Source: Rodentolepis nana
Taxonomy: Eukaryota; Platyhelminthes; Cestoda; Cyclophyllidea; Hymenolepididae
Assembly: GCA_900617975.1 (NCBI GenBank)
Contig: UZAE01000044.1
Coordinates: forward strand, 1 to 47,816
DNA: 47,816 bases
Direction of reading: 5' to 3'
This document shows, one piece after another, positions 36,283-47,625 of this stretch. Made by a program: the position numbers and the translations under genes. Each line of letters starts with the position of its first letter. Position 1 is the first letter of the stretch. Below the pieces are notes generated by a model. It worked only from the letters and a program-made list of their open reading frames with translations. It was not told the origin of the DNA and made no database searches.

Positions 36283-39093
36283 TTAGGCAGGACTTTTCGA
36301 GGTGGGTTGAAGTGAGATGGATGTAGATGCATCAGAGGGTATTTCACAACGCCACAAACCATACTCCTCGCCCACTTTCGATTGCCACAACCGAACTGTC
36401 CCATCTTCGCTTCCACTAGCAAAGAGGTGACCGTCGGGCGAGAAACGCACACAGTGCACTGGACCAAAGTGGCCACGACAAGTGTCTACAAGGCAGGATA
36501 GATGTACCAATAATTAATTCCGAAAATAAGGCCTTTTCTACACTGTTGCCACTCTAAATTTTATATTTCCTTCATATTATTATTGGGAATAACACCTATC
36601 CCTTAAATCATTACAACTGAACTGGAATAATTTTTTTCAATAATAGCAATGAGACGTGCTTTCCATCTTCCTAGCTTGAATATCAGTTTGTAGATTGTAA
36701 GTTTTCACTGCTATGAAATATTTCATCCGGGGATATTATAAAGACAGTTAACTCAAACTCATCGAATGAGAGGAGTACAAATTCAAATGGCAGCAGCAAA
36801 TTAAATGAGACACAAGAGAATAGAGCCATACTAAGGAAACAGAATATTCAACAAAACAGTATTGAGACAATCGGCTCGAAAAGAGTAAATACACTTAAGT
36901 CAAAATTCGTTTCCTTACGCGTTTCCCAAGTAAAATTGAATTTCTGGAACCGAATTATGTCGACTTCACAGGTGTTTGAATCGGCTATTATCATTTTCAA
37001 AGCGACACATGAAGTACTTAATGATGCAGCGACTTCAAGTTCCTCTTTAAAAATAATCATATGTTCTCAAGGGGTCTATTTCATTAGTAGGATAAGACAC
37101 TTAGGTGATGCTTGAGGAAGCATTACTCGGATTCAGTTTCATATATTACCGATGTCCAGAACTATTCACTGTTTATTCAACACCTTATTCATGAAACAAT
37201 ACAAAACGCGCACACAGACATGACTGTCATTTATTTGCCAGACTTAACCAACGAGGATGATGAATGGGGGATCGTGGCCGAATATGGCGAAAAATATGAA
37301 ACCGACAAGCAAATTAAATTTTTATGAGGCATTTCTAATCAAGAAATTTCTATTCAGTCATTGAAATGTAAATCAAAATTAGTCACCAGTTTGTGTGAAC
37401 ACGTTACATACATGCAGTTGGTATTTTATTCTACACCCTTCAAGCATGACATTAACTACGACTAAACGCGCAAAATTTCCCATAAGAGACGAATCTCAAT
37501 TATGAGACTTAGCAAAAGTTTAAACATCTACAGCAAGTTAGTTAAGACATTACTCTCATAATGCAATCAAATGAGTGAGATCATGGTTCTGTTAAGCCAT
37601 TAATAGAGACCTTCAATTAGTCAAGTGTAATGACCAAGTGACGGTCACTAAAACTAAACTTTAAGAGAACGTAACGACCTTAAGGACGAAATGATACTAA
37701 CATATTTCTGCATGAGATAAAACCTTGACACTTCAGGACCGAAACTTAATTCTCTAATCTTTTTCTTATAATAATGCAAGCTATATTGATCCGCTTGACT
37801 CTAGGTAGAAATGGTAGCTCTGACACAAACGATTATAATAAAGTCTAGAATGGCACCTTCAGATAAGTGCATAAAATTGTAGCCCCTTTGAGGATCAGAA
37901 CCTAAGATTGAAACTAAAAAACCAGTAGAATAAAATACTGCGACATATTTTAGACAGATAAAGAGATTTTGAATAGAATTGAGTCATCTTAAAGAGTGGT
38001 TACAAGCGCAAACAGGGATTTTACCGTCGAGTCCATAATTTACATGGCCTGTATTTTAATAAAACACAGGCAAATGTATAAAATCCATAGTAAATAGAAA
38101 AATAGCATAGTAACAAACAAAATCTCACCCAAAACAGTCTGTGATTCTGCATCAATTTGGTAAATAAGATTATCTTCACAACCACATACAAGCATGTCAG
38201 CATTAGGATTAAACGCAGCCGAACAAACAGTAGATGGAAGGTTATATGTTGTGATTAGCGCGGAGGACCAATTTCGGAAATCGAATTTGAAAACCTGAGC
38301 CGTCTTACCAACAGCTACCAACATATCAATCGTAAGGTCATCACGAATATATAATTCTGCGTCAGTTGGAATGCTGGGAAGTTCGATCTTACAAAACTCT
38401 TTATCTTGGCACTGTACATCAAACAACCTTCATAAAAGAAGAGAGAATCAGCTGTTAATATAGAAGTTACCTGATGGCCATGTCTTCAGATGCTGTGGCT
38501 ATACACGAATCATTGTTGATCCACAACACTTTCCTAATATTCTTTTCATGTCCAGAGAAAGTGCAAACAGCTAGAAAGAGAACGTTTTAACTAAATCACG
38601 TTCATTACGTATTTCAGGAGCATTGAGGTCGTAGATAAGAACTTGTCGCTTATTGTTAGCGCTTAGGAGATATTTTCCTTCATCGCATCTTGAAAGACTG
38701 ACGGAACGAACTATATGTGATTGTGAAATGGAGAGAATTTCTTTTCCATCACATACATTCCAAATTTTAGCGGAGAAATCTGCAGACCCAGTTGCAGCCA
38801 AGGAGGCGGATGTGTTTAACGAACATGACCATACTGCTCCACCATGACCAATAAAGGAACCTATCCAATCTCCAGTATCGCCTCTTCTTAGCATGGCTTT
38901 GCAGTCTAAAATAACAAGATGGAGTTTAGCAAAGGTTTTCCCACTAAGATTTAAAATGATTAAACGTCATATTACCCTTAGAAGAACTGATAAGTAAAGG
39001 ACCACATTCGGGATCCTCTGCGAAGCTTAAATCTATTACCGGTCTTGTATGACCATTGCAAATAATAGGAGTTTGACGTATTGGGGATGCCAT
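36283..39093 (-). CDS. STRAP: STRAP, WD40-repeat RNP assembly protein
   Basis: Five exons: 38976-39093, 38609-38905, 38471-38570, 38129-38427, 36283-36485; 338 residues (human 350). Seven WD40 repeats. Diagnostic blocks: [19 protein letters not shown] at the N-terminus, [43 protein letters not shown], and [20 protein letters not shown] with [10 protein letters not shown] and YGLW near the end. All align with human STRAP as recalled. STRAP (unrip) works with the SMN complex in snRNP assembly, in cap-independent translation and in TGF-beta receptor signalling. The C-terminal acidic tail of vertebrate STRAP is missing or replaced by a short Ser-rich end. Introns are 70, 38, 43 and 1,643 nt from 5' to 3'. 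An acceptor-like site lies 10 nt before the ATG. Confidence 0.95.
36486..38128. other. Long intron 4 of STRAP
   Basis: 1.6 kb. Two short protein-like open stretches, 36848-37060 (minus) and 37112-37327 (plus), have no start context or recognised family and I do not call them. No repeat copy seen. Confidence 0.55.
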
Positions 39094-40740
39094 TCTTGAG
39101 ATGCTAACCCACGTTAACTCACAAAGTCCGCAGATTTCAAGGGCAATTCAATTAGCCCAACCAAGTTTAGGCTCACTTAAATAGTCAAATTAAACATCAT
39201 TGGCTAATTTAGTCAGTACAGTAAAACTCTCTCTAAAATAAAATACCAAAAGCAACATTGAATACAGTATTTTTTGTATTATTATAATTGGGAAATTGAA
39301 CCCAATAAATATCTAAATATATCGGATATATAAAATGATCCGTAATTCACTGAATATATTTATATTTCCAAGTATTTACTTACAATTTGATAAATAAGCA
39401 ACAGGATATACTTCGTTGGTATCTCATGGCAAACATTGACTAAATGTAAATACGCCTTAATTTTACGCTTATGAATTGTCTGAAAATTTATTCAAGCATC
39501 GTTCTATTCCCGTCAAGGTATTCTAACTGCTGCAATTAATCAAATTCTAAATAACTAAGCCTTTCTCAAAAAGTCTTTATTGACAAACAAACTTTCCTTA
39601 TCGAATAAGAACAACATAGATCATTCTGTGACATTCAAACTAGCGAAATTTAAAATAGTTAAAATTTTCATTCCGAAGCACTACTCCCACACTTGTTTAC
39701 TTTTAACTGGAGATAATATTGGCTCGTAATCTATAGATTATAGTTTACCTCCAAATTTATTTTACACTTGGACCGATCTTATAGCAAGTTAAATCACGTG
39801 ACAGCCTGCATCAGACAAACGGTAAATTAGCAACTTGGTTATTGATACTCTTTCATTATATACGTGATTTTTATGTCTTGCGATAACTAAATTCAACCTT
39901 CATAAGATTGATTCAATAAATTGGACTAGCGTGCTATTTGACACTTTATTTATCTCAGCGCCTCAATTTAAGTCAATTACTAGAATCTTAATGCAAACTG
40001 ATGAACAATAAAAACCATGTATACTTTATTACTTAAGACAAAGAGGAACGATTTAATAAATTTCGCTATTCTTGGCAATGTATAACAAATATGTACTTAT
40101 GCATTTGATTTCGAAAAGTAAGAATTCAATTTTTGTCGATTTTTTGGAAGATAAATCAATAACCCAATTCGCAAATAATCAGTATCCTATTGTAAATAGA
40201 GCCGTATTTAAGCACAATCAATTTCCATTTTCAGCTCTTAAAACGTCTAATGAATTTTTTAACCGTCTTTTTTCTATTTCACCTGTACTTGGTAGCTAAG
40301 TATCTGCAAATATCTCTGCCTTCACTACATAATACTAAACGCTTAGTTTGTGCTTTCGCGCAATCCAAAATATTCTCATTTTCTAATCGACAGACCCCTC
40401 GCAACTTATTGCTTCTTCTATATATCATCCACATGAGATCTCATCCGCTCTGCACCGCAGTTCCTTACATCCCTGCATCTTTCTGTTTGCTGTATATCAT
40501 CAAGGGATTCCTACCTGTTAGACTTAACTCATTATTTACTGCTCTGCATGTAATTACGCTCCGACACTAATACTTTTCAGAAATATTTGAAAAATAGCTC
40601 AATTAGATCCTAAATGTGTACCCCTTTATTAAGCAGTCACTTATAAAAGACAAGTGTATATCCACGCCTAACAGTAGTGGCTACTAGAAAAGCTCAGGTA
40701 TTAGTAAGAATAGGTATATAAAAAATTAAAGGGGAAATAA
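39094..40740. other. Intergenic region between STRAP and BPNT2-like genes
   Basis: 1.6 kb of AT-rich DNA containing the STRAP promoter and the BPNT2-like 3' end. A minus-strand AATAAA at about 40624-40629 lies some 110 nt past the BPNT2-like stop codon and could be its polyadenylation signal. Nothing else identified. Confidence 0.55.
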
Positions 40741-43700
40741 TTATTCGATAAGAGAGGAGACAATAGGTGACCATGTGTCAAAAAGTTCGCTCGAGGCAGC
40801 AGCGAAAATTCCCGTATGAGAGTCAAGGTCACTGGGATCCTGGTGATTGAAGGTGATGGAATCTCCTTTGAGAGTGCGTACCACTCCGCCACGGGCTTGC
40901 AGAATCGTGGAAGGTCCACAGACATCCCACCGGCGAGCTCCGCCTGCGTGAATATAGAGATCCGCTCCTCCTCGAGCAAGCTCTATCATCTTGTAACCTA
41001 TAGAAAAAAAGTGGAAATGGTTAAAATAAGGTGTTTGATGTTCCTGATGAATAGGAGGATCGCTGAACAAATTGACATTGTAACGAGCTCAACTAGACAA
41101 AACCATCACCAATCAAGTAGCGGTTAGAACTTCAATAGTTAAGCAGATGAAAATGATTTACTAATATAACACTGCGGTTTTAAATTAAAAGCATGCCTCC
41201 GAGATACTGCACTTCTGTCCTTAAACTTGACGAGCATTATTCAATGATCCCCGAGCGATATTTAGGCGCATGCTTCCTGCAACTATGATCAACTTGCAAA
41301 GGTTAAACATTTTCCAATTTTCTATTTTGAGTATGACTTTAGGAAAACCCCGGTATAAGCATTTATTACATTAGAGACTACGTGGCGATCAACTTTGAAT
41401 AACTTGCATTCTTGGGAATAAGGAGAGGACACCAGTTCAGTGCTATTAATAAGTATTTCCATACGATTGACTTTTGAAGTGAAAACCACCTCTGACTAAA
41501 GATGATAGATTTACTTCAGTCGTCATGCCAAGAATTCAGGAGTAGTGTGTCTGCACGCACCTTGGAAATAGTACGAATGAGGGACATGAAAAACACATGT
41601 GAGATATTAACCGACCATTCCAAAACAGAGCATGCACGCAAAAAAACATAAAGTCTTGAGTGTAAGCGTTCCAACCATAATTGCAAAACCCAAAATTATG
41701 ATTTGGCGAGAAGGGCCGTTAAACAGACTGAGATGCAAAGGTCAAAATTAAGGCAAAAACTGAAAGTGAATAATGATCAGAATCTACCTTCAATTTAGAT
41801 CGCACTCTGGCAATTTAGATCTTCCGTTTCAGCATCACACCAAAGTCACGCGTAAGTGGAAAGAGACAAATAATGAAATCACAAAAAATGACCGAAATAC
41901 AACAGTAAACAGAAAGTACTTTGCTTGCATCAGTCTAAGCATTCATGTTCATCTTAAGCCAATTATAGTCACAGTAAGTATTTAACATGTACACTTTTCA
42001 TAGTAAATGGGGAAAATTTGAACTATTATTATGTAGTCTCAGTGACTGAATGGATCATTTGCCCGATTTAATTTACAGGTTCGGTAAAACAAACCCTTTT
42101 TAATGCCCAATTAGGGTAGAAAATTACTCTCCAGACATTATAATTAAGAAGTACGTGTTCAACCAATCAGTTTTAATTTAATCAATACTCATTCCGTTGA
42201 GAAGTACTGGGGAGCACACAAACAAAGTAGGCTCATGGGCACTCAGACAAACTGGAAGGTGCGCCGTACAATTTCGCGAAGGGATCGTGAGCGCGGAGAA
42301 CTTGGCCAACCGCAGGTCAATAGTCTTCGGCTGGTTGAGCAAACCCGCAGTTATAACATAATGACTAAGTTCCTTGTCTGTAAGGGACACCTCACACAGT
42401 CCAAATAAATGTGGAACACGTGATACGTCTGTTTCCTCTAAAGCTTCGAGATAGCTTAGGTAATTCTGGGAGTCTTTCCAAACATCGGAGAATCTGCCAT
42501 AGAGATTTTTAGTATAGTTAAGGCTTGTTAGTATAGCAATCGGCTACAGTACTGATCTGGTGCTCTGAATATTTATCCATACACCACTAGCGCACAAAGA
42601 ATTACTCTTATATACGTAAAAATGGAAAGTATTTGAAAACACCTTCAAGACAACTTTGAACAGAAAGATTGAGAAAACTATTGCGATTTACAACGTCTGA
42701 GAGTTCACAAAATTAAAAAGACTGCATTTTATTCAATGACACACACACACACACACGTCGATTAAAATACTGCCAAGGCGTTCACTATTTCTGTTCCCAA
42801 AACAATAGGTTTGTCTTGTGCCAACGAATTTAAAACTCACTTTTAAAAAAACACAATCACTTTTAACCAATCAGGGGGTTGAAGTATTATAATAGCCAAG
42901 AGAAACGTGTTAAGAAGGCATGAATTTCAATGGATAGAGTCCGATATTAGTGACATATTTTAAATTGAAATCACAAGAGCGCGATTTCAGAAGAAACGCA
43001 ATTTAACCTCTTAGTGCAATCTACGGAGCATGATTAAACGTATTAAAGAGAGCAAAGAACATTTACCTATTTGTCAGTTAACGCTTACATGAGGCACAAA
43101 TGGCCATTCACTGAGTCAGTAGCTAAACTATTATAATTATGAACTTCCATAAATTTCGCTTGAAGTAAGATAGGAGGGAACGGTGAATGGAATTCAAATA
43201 GGCACATTCGGAGGGGACGAAGAGGATATACGCCTCAAAGAAAACTGAAAAATTCATAGTCAGAAGAAGGAGAAACCCAATTCAAGTGGAGAGGGAAAAT
43301 CGATAGAGGTTGGAATAGGGAGACCAGAATGGTAAATGAGATCAAGACTTCAATTTTGGACACTATTGTGCAAATGGCGATCTTGTCACAATTTAATATG
43401 ACTACAGCACGCAGACAATCGCAGCAGTGCGCAATAATTTAACTTGCAAGACCTAAGAGAACAAAGAGGGCCAAAAGGCCACGTGTGATAATGAAAATTA
43501 TGAAATAAATTAAGATGTACAGAAGGGATGTTCTAAAGGCAAAGTTTCCAACCTTTAAATCCACCTCCAAACCTTTACTATTATTATTATTATTATATCA
43601 AATGGCAGGCGTCTTGAAGGTTATCATTAGCCCTTTAGTTGACTTCAGTTTCATGGTTATCATTTGCCCTTTAGTTGACTTCAGGCTTCACAGAGAGAGT

Positions 43701-45894
43701 CGGGAGGAGAGGGGGAAACAGAAGAGTGTTTCAAAGATGTAAAAGAGACCGACACAAAGGTAGAAAAAAGGTGAGGTGAGTACTATAGAAGTAGTCGAAT
43801 ATGACATATAGTGAGGCGATGGTAGTTTGAAGTGAGAAATCAACCGACAGTTAATAGACTTTTTTGCCGTATGTGTATACGTTGCCCAGAGTGCACCACG
43901 TGGAGGTAAGTCTATCGCACACCCCAAGATATCTGTGTGGGCTCAACCCTTCTGTACACCTCCAAACCTTGTGTCTGGAATACCACATGAACGAGATTTA
44001 AAGAGTATAGCACTAAATAGATGCATATATATATACTCGGAAATGAGCAAAAGTGAAGAGCAAAAACAAGAAATTCAGAAACATTTTTGCTAATAGCAGT
44101 TAATATCTATACCCTCTCAAAGGATTAGTACCTTTCTCTGTAACCTGGCTTACGGAAATGCTAGGCGGAAATGGTGATTTTGTTAAGCCAGTAAGTTATG
44201 CCTTTCCTGTGTTTTAGTGAAAATTTACTAAGGCGAAAATTTTTCAAGACAGTTCCGAACTTGGACATTAATTGCAGTGACTAAATCTGCCAATCAAAGC
44301 TTGTCAGCAGGTACCAAAAATGAAAGATACGGCTAAAACCAAGATTTTCAGCACGATATAAGTAACCGTCCGACTGCAAAATTGATTAAAACTTTAAAAC
44401 AAACAGAAACGAACTCAATAGCTTTTATTTAGGAATGATGTATAATAGGCAAGGCTCTCTAAACAACCCATTTAGAGATATAAGCACGCTTGGGTGTGAA
44501 CGTTTTGTTATTACCCGCCGAATGAGGAGCTTTCGTTTTTGAGTTGCTCAAACAGAGGCCATAGTAAAAGATTTTACGAGATTAGGAATTACAATATCGT
44601 GATGAGATTAATAGTTGGTGCTTACGGCCTCAAACGTGATAAACAAAGGGGGACTGAGAAGGCGAGGTCAAATTTTTCCTAACAAAACTGAAAGAAACAA
44701 AGATTGAATACCTGAACCACCGGCGGGAATGACTTCAATTGGAGTTGAGCCGAACGCCTTACGCAATTTGTCGCTAAAATCTTCCATACTATGTGATCGA
44801 GAGATGAGAATTCGCAGGGGATTCTGTGTTGTGGGCGTTCGAGGCACTGGTTTTGGAAGGCTTCGAAGGTTCCCTGACAACTGGTTAGCTAGTGATGACC
44901 AATCTAAAAGGCGGAAAATAACTCTAAAATGAATACATATCCAATTTTCTTCATGGTAATCTTGAATCTCAAAGCTATATTGGACAGCTGAAGGGGAGAA
45001 AAAGAACCAAAAGTATAACGAATTAGTCATAGCACCCTAGATGAAATAAAGCGATGGGGGGGGGGGGTTGGTTATATTAGTACTCATACCCAAGCATGGA
45101 AGATCAACCGTTGGTGGTGGTTAGCTAAAATGGGACACGTTTTATCCAAAATGAAATTACAAAATCCACAATTACTTATTTATAATTGGACATAATTGTT
45201 AGAATGCACTAAAGATAAAGTGAAGGAACAGGAAATTTTGACTAATTCAATGTACATTATTAAGGTCGAAATTTGTAACTATTTGAGAAGCTTCTCACAC
45301 ATTGATTTTTGACAAAGATAGCACGATCCTGCTCAGTTTCCCTCCCTTCAGATGATTTCGCGGTAATTGGCTGAAAGAATGGACTTAATTAGGTTTATTA
45401 GAGACCAAACTCTTGTACAATGGGAATATTTTCAAATAAAATAATATGATATACTGGAATAATTTCGTTTAAATGCAAATTCTAAAGGAGACAATATTGA
45501 CGTTCAAAATTGTGAAGATGAATTACTTACAGGTCGTATTCGAAAAGGGAAAATGGACAACTCCGAACATCGGTACACCGTGAATTGCAGCGCATCCCAT
45601 AACCGATATATAGTTGAGCAAATTTTCTGAAAGGAAAAGCGTGCAACTCAAATGAACTCAAAGTACAGTTATAGAGATACAAAATGGTTTCTTACCGCTG
45701 AACTCCTGGGTAGCATCCAAAGGATCAATCCAAAGAGAGATTTGTCGAAGATGCAAGAAGATATCCTGTTCAGGAAGTTGGTTTAGAAGTAGCTTTCGGC
45801 GTTGACTGACTTGATCCTCGTTAAGAATATGTTTCATGGCCAGTGTCATTGATGATTGTTGTGGCATTTCACGCTCTTCTGAGTTTATCTGAGA
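40741..45894 (-). CDS. BPNT2: BPNT2/gPAPP-like Golgi 3'-phosphoadenosine 5'-phosphate phosphatase, 3' part
   Basis: Four exons seen: 45696-45894, 45531-45626, 44712-44903, 40741-40997, in frame to a TAA; 247 residues, about the C-terminal two thirds. Catalytic motifs of the Li+-sensitive inositol-phosphatase superfamily are present: INSEE (metal-binding Glu), WIDPLDATQEF (the D-P-L-D metal site), and RRWDVCGPSTILQARGG (the W-D-x-C/A-x-x box). Neighbouring blocks GVPMFGVVHFPFS, RILISRSHS, EVIPAGGSG and YKMIELARGGADLYIH follow human BPNT2 closely. The enzyme hydrolyses PAP produced by sulfotransferases, in the Golgi lumen. N-terminal exons, including the signal anchor, were not found before the window end and probably lie beyond it, past the transposon at 46.2-47.8 kb. 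Exon 1 shown could start at 45894 or 45888. The last intron is 3.7 kb and carries repeats. Confidence 0.88.
42178..42380 (-). other. Possible cryptic or alternative terminal exon inside the BPNT2-like intron
   Basis: A minus-strand acceptor TGTCCCTTACAG is followed by about 66 open codons and a TAA. Spliced to the exon ending at 44712, it would read in frame (G|AC). The segment is richer in G+C than its surroundings and looks protein-like, but I recognise no family. It may be a repeat remnant instead. Confidence 0.25.
42417..42548 (+). repeat. Second repeat family, longer copy
   Basis: Matches 31781-31912 over most of its length: ACGTCTGTTTCCTCTAAAGC, CGGAGAATCTGCCATAG, TAGCAATCGGCTACA. The shared 3' end GCTACA in all three copies suggests a fixed element end. 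Confidence 0.7.
42739..42756 (+). repeat. (AC)9 microsatellite
   Basis: Nine consecutive AC dinucleotides in the BPNT2-like intron. Confidence 0.95.
43579..43925 (-). mobile_element. SINE-like element, copy I, with internal duplication
   Basis: Reverse orientation, full length, with an ATT-repeat tail. The 3' block GGTTATCATTAGCCCTTTAG TTGACTTCA occurs twice in tandem (about 43618 and 43655). A 14-bp flank CACCTCCAAACCTT precedes the tail and recurs 33 nt beyond the head (near 43958), so the insertion may include extra 5' sequence. Confidence 0.88.
45056..45067 (+). repeat. Poly-G run in a BPNT2-like intron
   Basis: Twelve consecutive G; simple-sequence tract. Confidence 0.9.
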
Positions 45895-46210
45895 CTGATG
45901 AGAAAGATGTAGATCACATTTCATGTAAATCAAGTTTCATATGAGGCCAAAGCATAAATGGAAGATAAGAAATATTCTAGAAGAATTTAATAAGAACGTA
46001 ATGCATGTGTCTGATGGACCAAAAGAGAAAATACTAAACGTAATTTGAAGGAATAAGATTCGTATAATCCGCGATTGACTCATTGAAATTGAAGTAAACA
46101 TGACAGATGTAGACAAGTATTCAAGATGCCGAGCGTCTTCCCCTATCGGAGTGACGGTAACAATGTGGTGAATGTCCATTGGCACTCATTCCCCTTGTAC
46201 ATAATATTAA
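45895..46210. other. Intron or 5' flank of the BPNT2-like gene, no exon seen
   Basis: Sequence between the first BPNT2-like exon seen and the transposon. An open minus-strand stretch at 45937-46185 does not resemble the expected N-terminal part of the enzyme. Confidence 0.5.
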
Positions 46211-46638
46211 GGTGGTATTCTGGTCTAGAAAAAAAATTTCCTAAAATTTTTTCCCCATATTTTCATAGCATATTTATTCAAGAATATGTCTACGAGAGGA
46301 TTTTCCAAAATTCAGATTAGTTTTGGAGATATAAATATTTTGTTGAGCAGGCATCCAAATCGGTTGGGCTGCAACTAATCGAACAAAAGACATATTGAGT
46401 TCTCCAACTACCTGAATCTATATTTCTAAGTAAGTTTTTTTTGTTCCGTTATATCTATCTATCCATCTATATATATTTTTACATATATTTATGTATATAT
46501 ATTTCACGGTAATTGATTTACGGAACAGGAAAACACCAGTTTTACGAGTGCATAAAATGGGGGAAATCAAATAACGAAGAAGTAATTATAGATAATAATT
46601 ACGGCTACTGTGTTTTGGAGTGTTTCACGGTCTTTTGA

Positions 46639-46815
46639 GCAATTTCTTCGTTTATTTCGTGTATTACATACAACGAGATTATATTTTCAAGAACGGCTCA
46701 ATGCGGACTCGGGTTCAAAATTGCATTACAATGCAGTTGCAATAGTCTACACTACATTCCATCATGTCCAATCGTTGACAAATCCTTCGAAGTTTATTAT
46801 CAGAAGAGTTATTGA
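46639..46815 (+). pseudogene. Mutator-like transposase remnant, N-terminal part
   Basis: Frame reads ...FSRTAQCGLGFKIALQCSCN..HYIPSCPIVDKSFEV... and ends in a stop. The G-L-G-[FY]-K, paired C-x-C and S-x-x-V-x-x-[SG]-[FY]-E-V/I pattern is what I recall from the N-terminal domain of Mutator-like transposases common in invertebrates. It is followed closely by the C-terminal fragment, so the central part of the protein is deleted. Confidence 0.5.
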
Positions 46816-46841
46816 ATCGATGTTTGGGTTAAGAAACTTAA

Positions 46842-47224
46842 AATAATAATGAGTCTCTAAACTCGCTGATATGGACTTTCGCTTCAAAGCATATCCATTC
46901 CGGGTCTCAGATCATTGAAATTGCAATATTTATTGCGGTGTGTATTTTTAATGAGGGTTTTATACCAATATTGAAGATAATGACGATTATGGGAGAGAAA
47001 ATTGGTTTAAAAGCGCATGCATTTGCTATCAGACGAGACAACACTCGGATTGACCGGTCCGAGATACGAGCATCCAGCGCATCAAAGGAGGCCAGAACTG
47101 TTCGATACGAGCATCCAGCGCATCAAAGGAGGCCAGAACTGTTCGAATAGAAAACAGAGACACCGAAAATAGTTTTTTCGAAGTCGAGGAAGGTCCAATG
47201 TATGCAGCAGGAATGGCAGATTGA
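46842..47224 (+). pseudogene. Mutator-like transposase remnant, C-terminal part, frame broken by a 41-bp duplication
   Basis: Frame reads ESLNSLIWTFASKHIHSGSQ, then a hydrophobic stretch, then FNEGFIPILKIM and SASKEARTVR; it then shifts at a 41-bp tandem duplication. The original frame resumes after it and ends FFEVEEGPMYAAGMAD plus stop, followed by AATAAA. The ES(L/I)N...IW..., FNEG...IL, ...AR..R and EEEG..Y..G.AD pattern matches the C-terminal half of the same transposase type, from memory. Not functional as it stands. Confidence 0.55.
47063..47144 (+). repeat. 41-bp tandem duplication
   Basis: Two identical 41-bp units, each starting GATACGAGCATCCAGCGCAT and ending AGAACTGTTC, directly adjacent (47063-47103, 47104-47144). 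The perfect identity suggests a recent event. Confidence 0.95.
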
Positions 47225-47323
47225 ATAAATGTAAGTTAAATATATAATTTTATGACCTAGACTGCAAAAAATTTTACTTGAAACTTTAAACGCGTTTTTC
47301 TCAAAACTGTTTTTTTGAATCTG

Positions 47324-47625
47324 ATACCCACGATTTCTCAGATTCTGCTCAACCGATTTACTTGAAATTTTAAGAGGGTCTTCTTTAGGGACTTAGATAT
47401 GTCCGGAACTACGGCCATCCCCAAATTTTAATTTTACTATTTATAAAAAATTGAAGAATGTTAAAAAAGTGGTACAAAAATGGTTTTTTCGTTTAGACAG
47501 TCGCCATTTCGTAAAAAATATAGCTAAAACTTTTCCGTAGTTCCGGACATAGCGGCATCATTGTAGATTGATAATTTTTTTATTTTTTGATTTCAGATTG
47601 CTTGGAGAGCTAAAATCGTGGGTAT
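47324..47625. repeat. Symmetric inverted repeat inside the transposon
   Basis: Two perfect inverted pairs share one centre near 47474.5: ATACCCACGATTT (47324-47336) with its inverse at 47613-47625, and TATGTCCGGAACTACGG (47398-47414) with its inverse at 47535-47551. Sequence between the blocks is not obviously complementary. Confidence 0.85.

Larger units (their letters stand above)
40998..44711. other. 3.7-kb intron of the BPNT2-like gene
   Basis: Contains SINE-like copy I, a second-family repeat (42417-42548), a (CA)n microsatellite at 42739-42756, and a GC-richer open segment with a good acceptor at 42178-42380 that could be a cryptic or alternative exon. No other gene seen. Confidence 0.65.

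Noticed and set aside
36848..37060. Minus-strand open stretch in the STRAP intron
   Set aside because: Splicing exons 4 and 5 directly gives the continuous STRAP WD40 sequence, so this segment is intronic.
37112..37327. Protein-like plus-strand open stretch in the STRAP intron
   Set aside because: It starts at TTG; the first ATG leaves only about 35 codons, with no homology recognised.
38571..38591. A 21-nt intron (GTTAAAACG...TTCTAG) between STRAP exons 2 and 3
   Set aside because: An upstream GTAATG donor gives a 38-nt intron that keeps frame and better WD40 continuity.
44904..45030. Open upstream extension of the BPNT2-like exon ending at 44903
   Set aside because: The CTTTTAG acceptor gives a phase-matched join and agrees with the family; the extension is open by chance.
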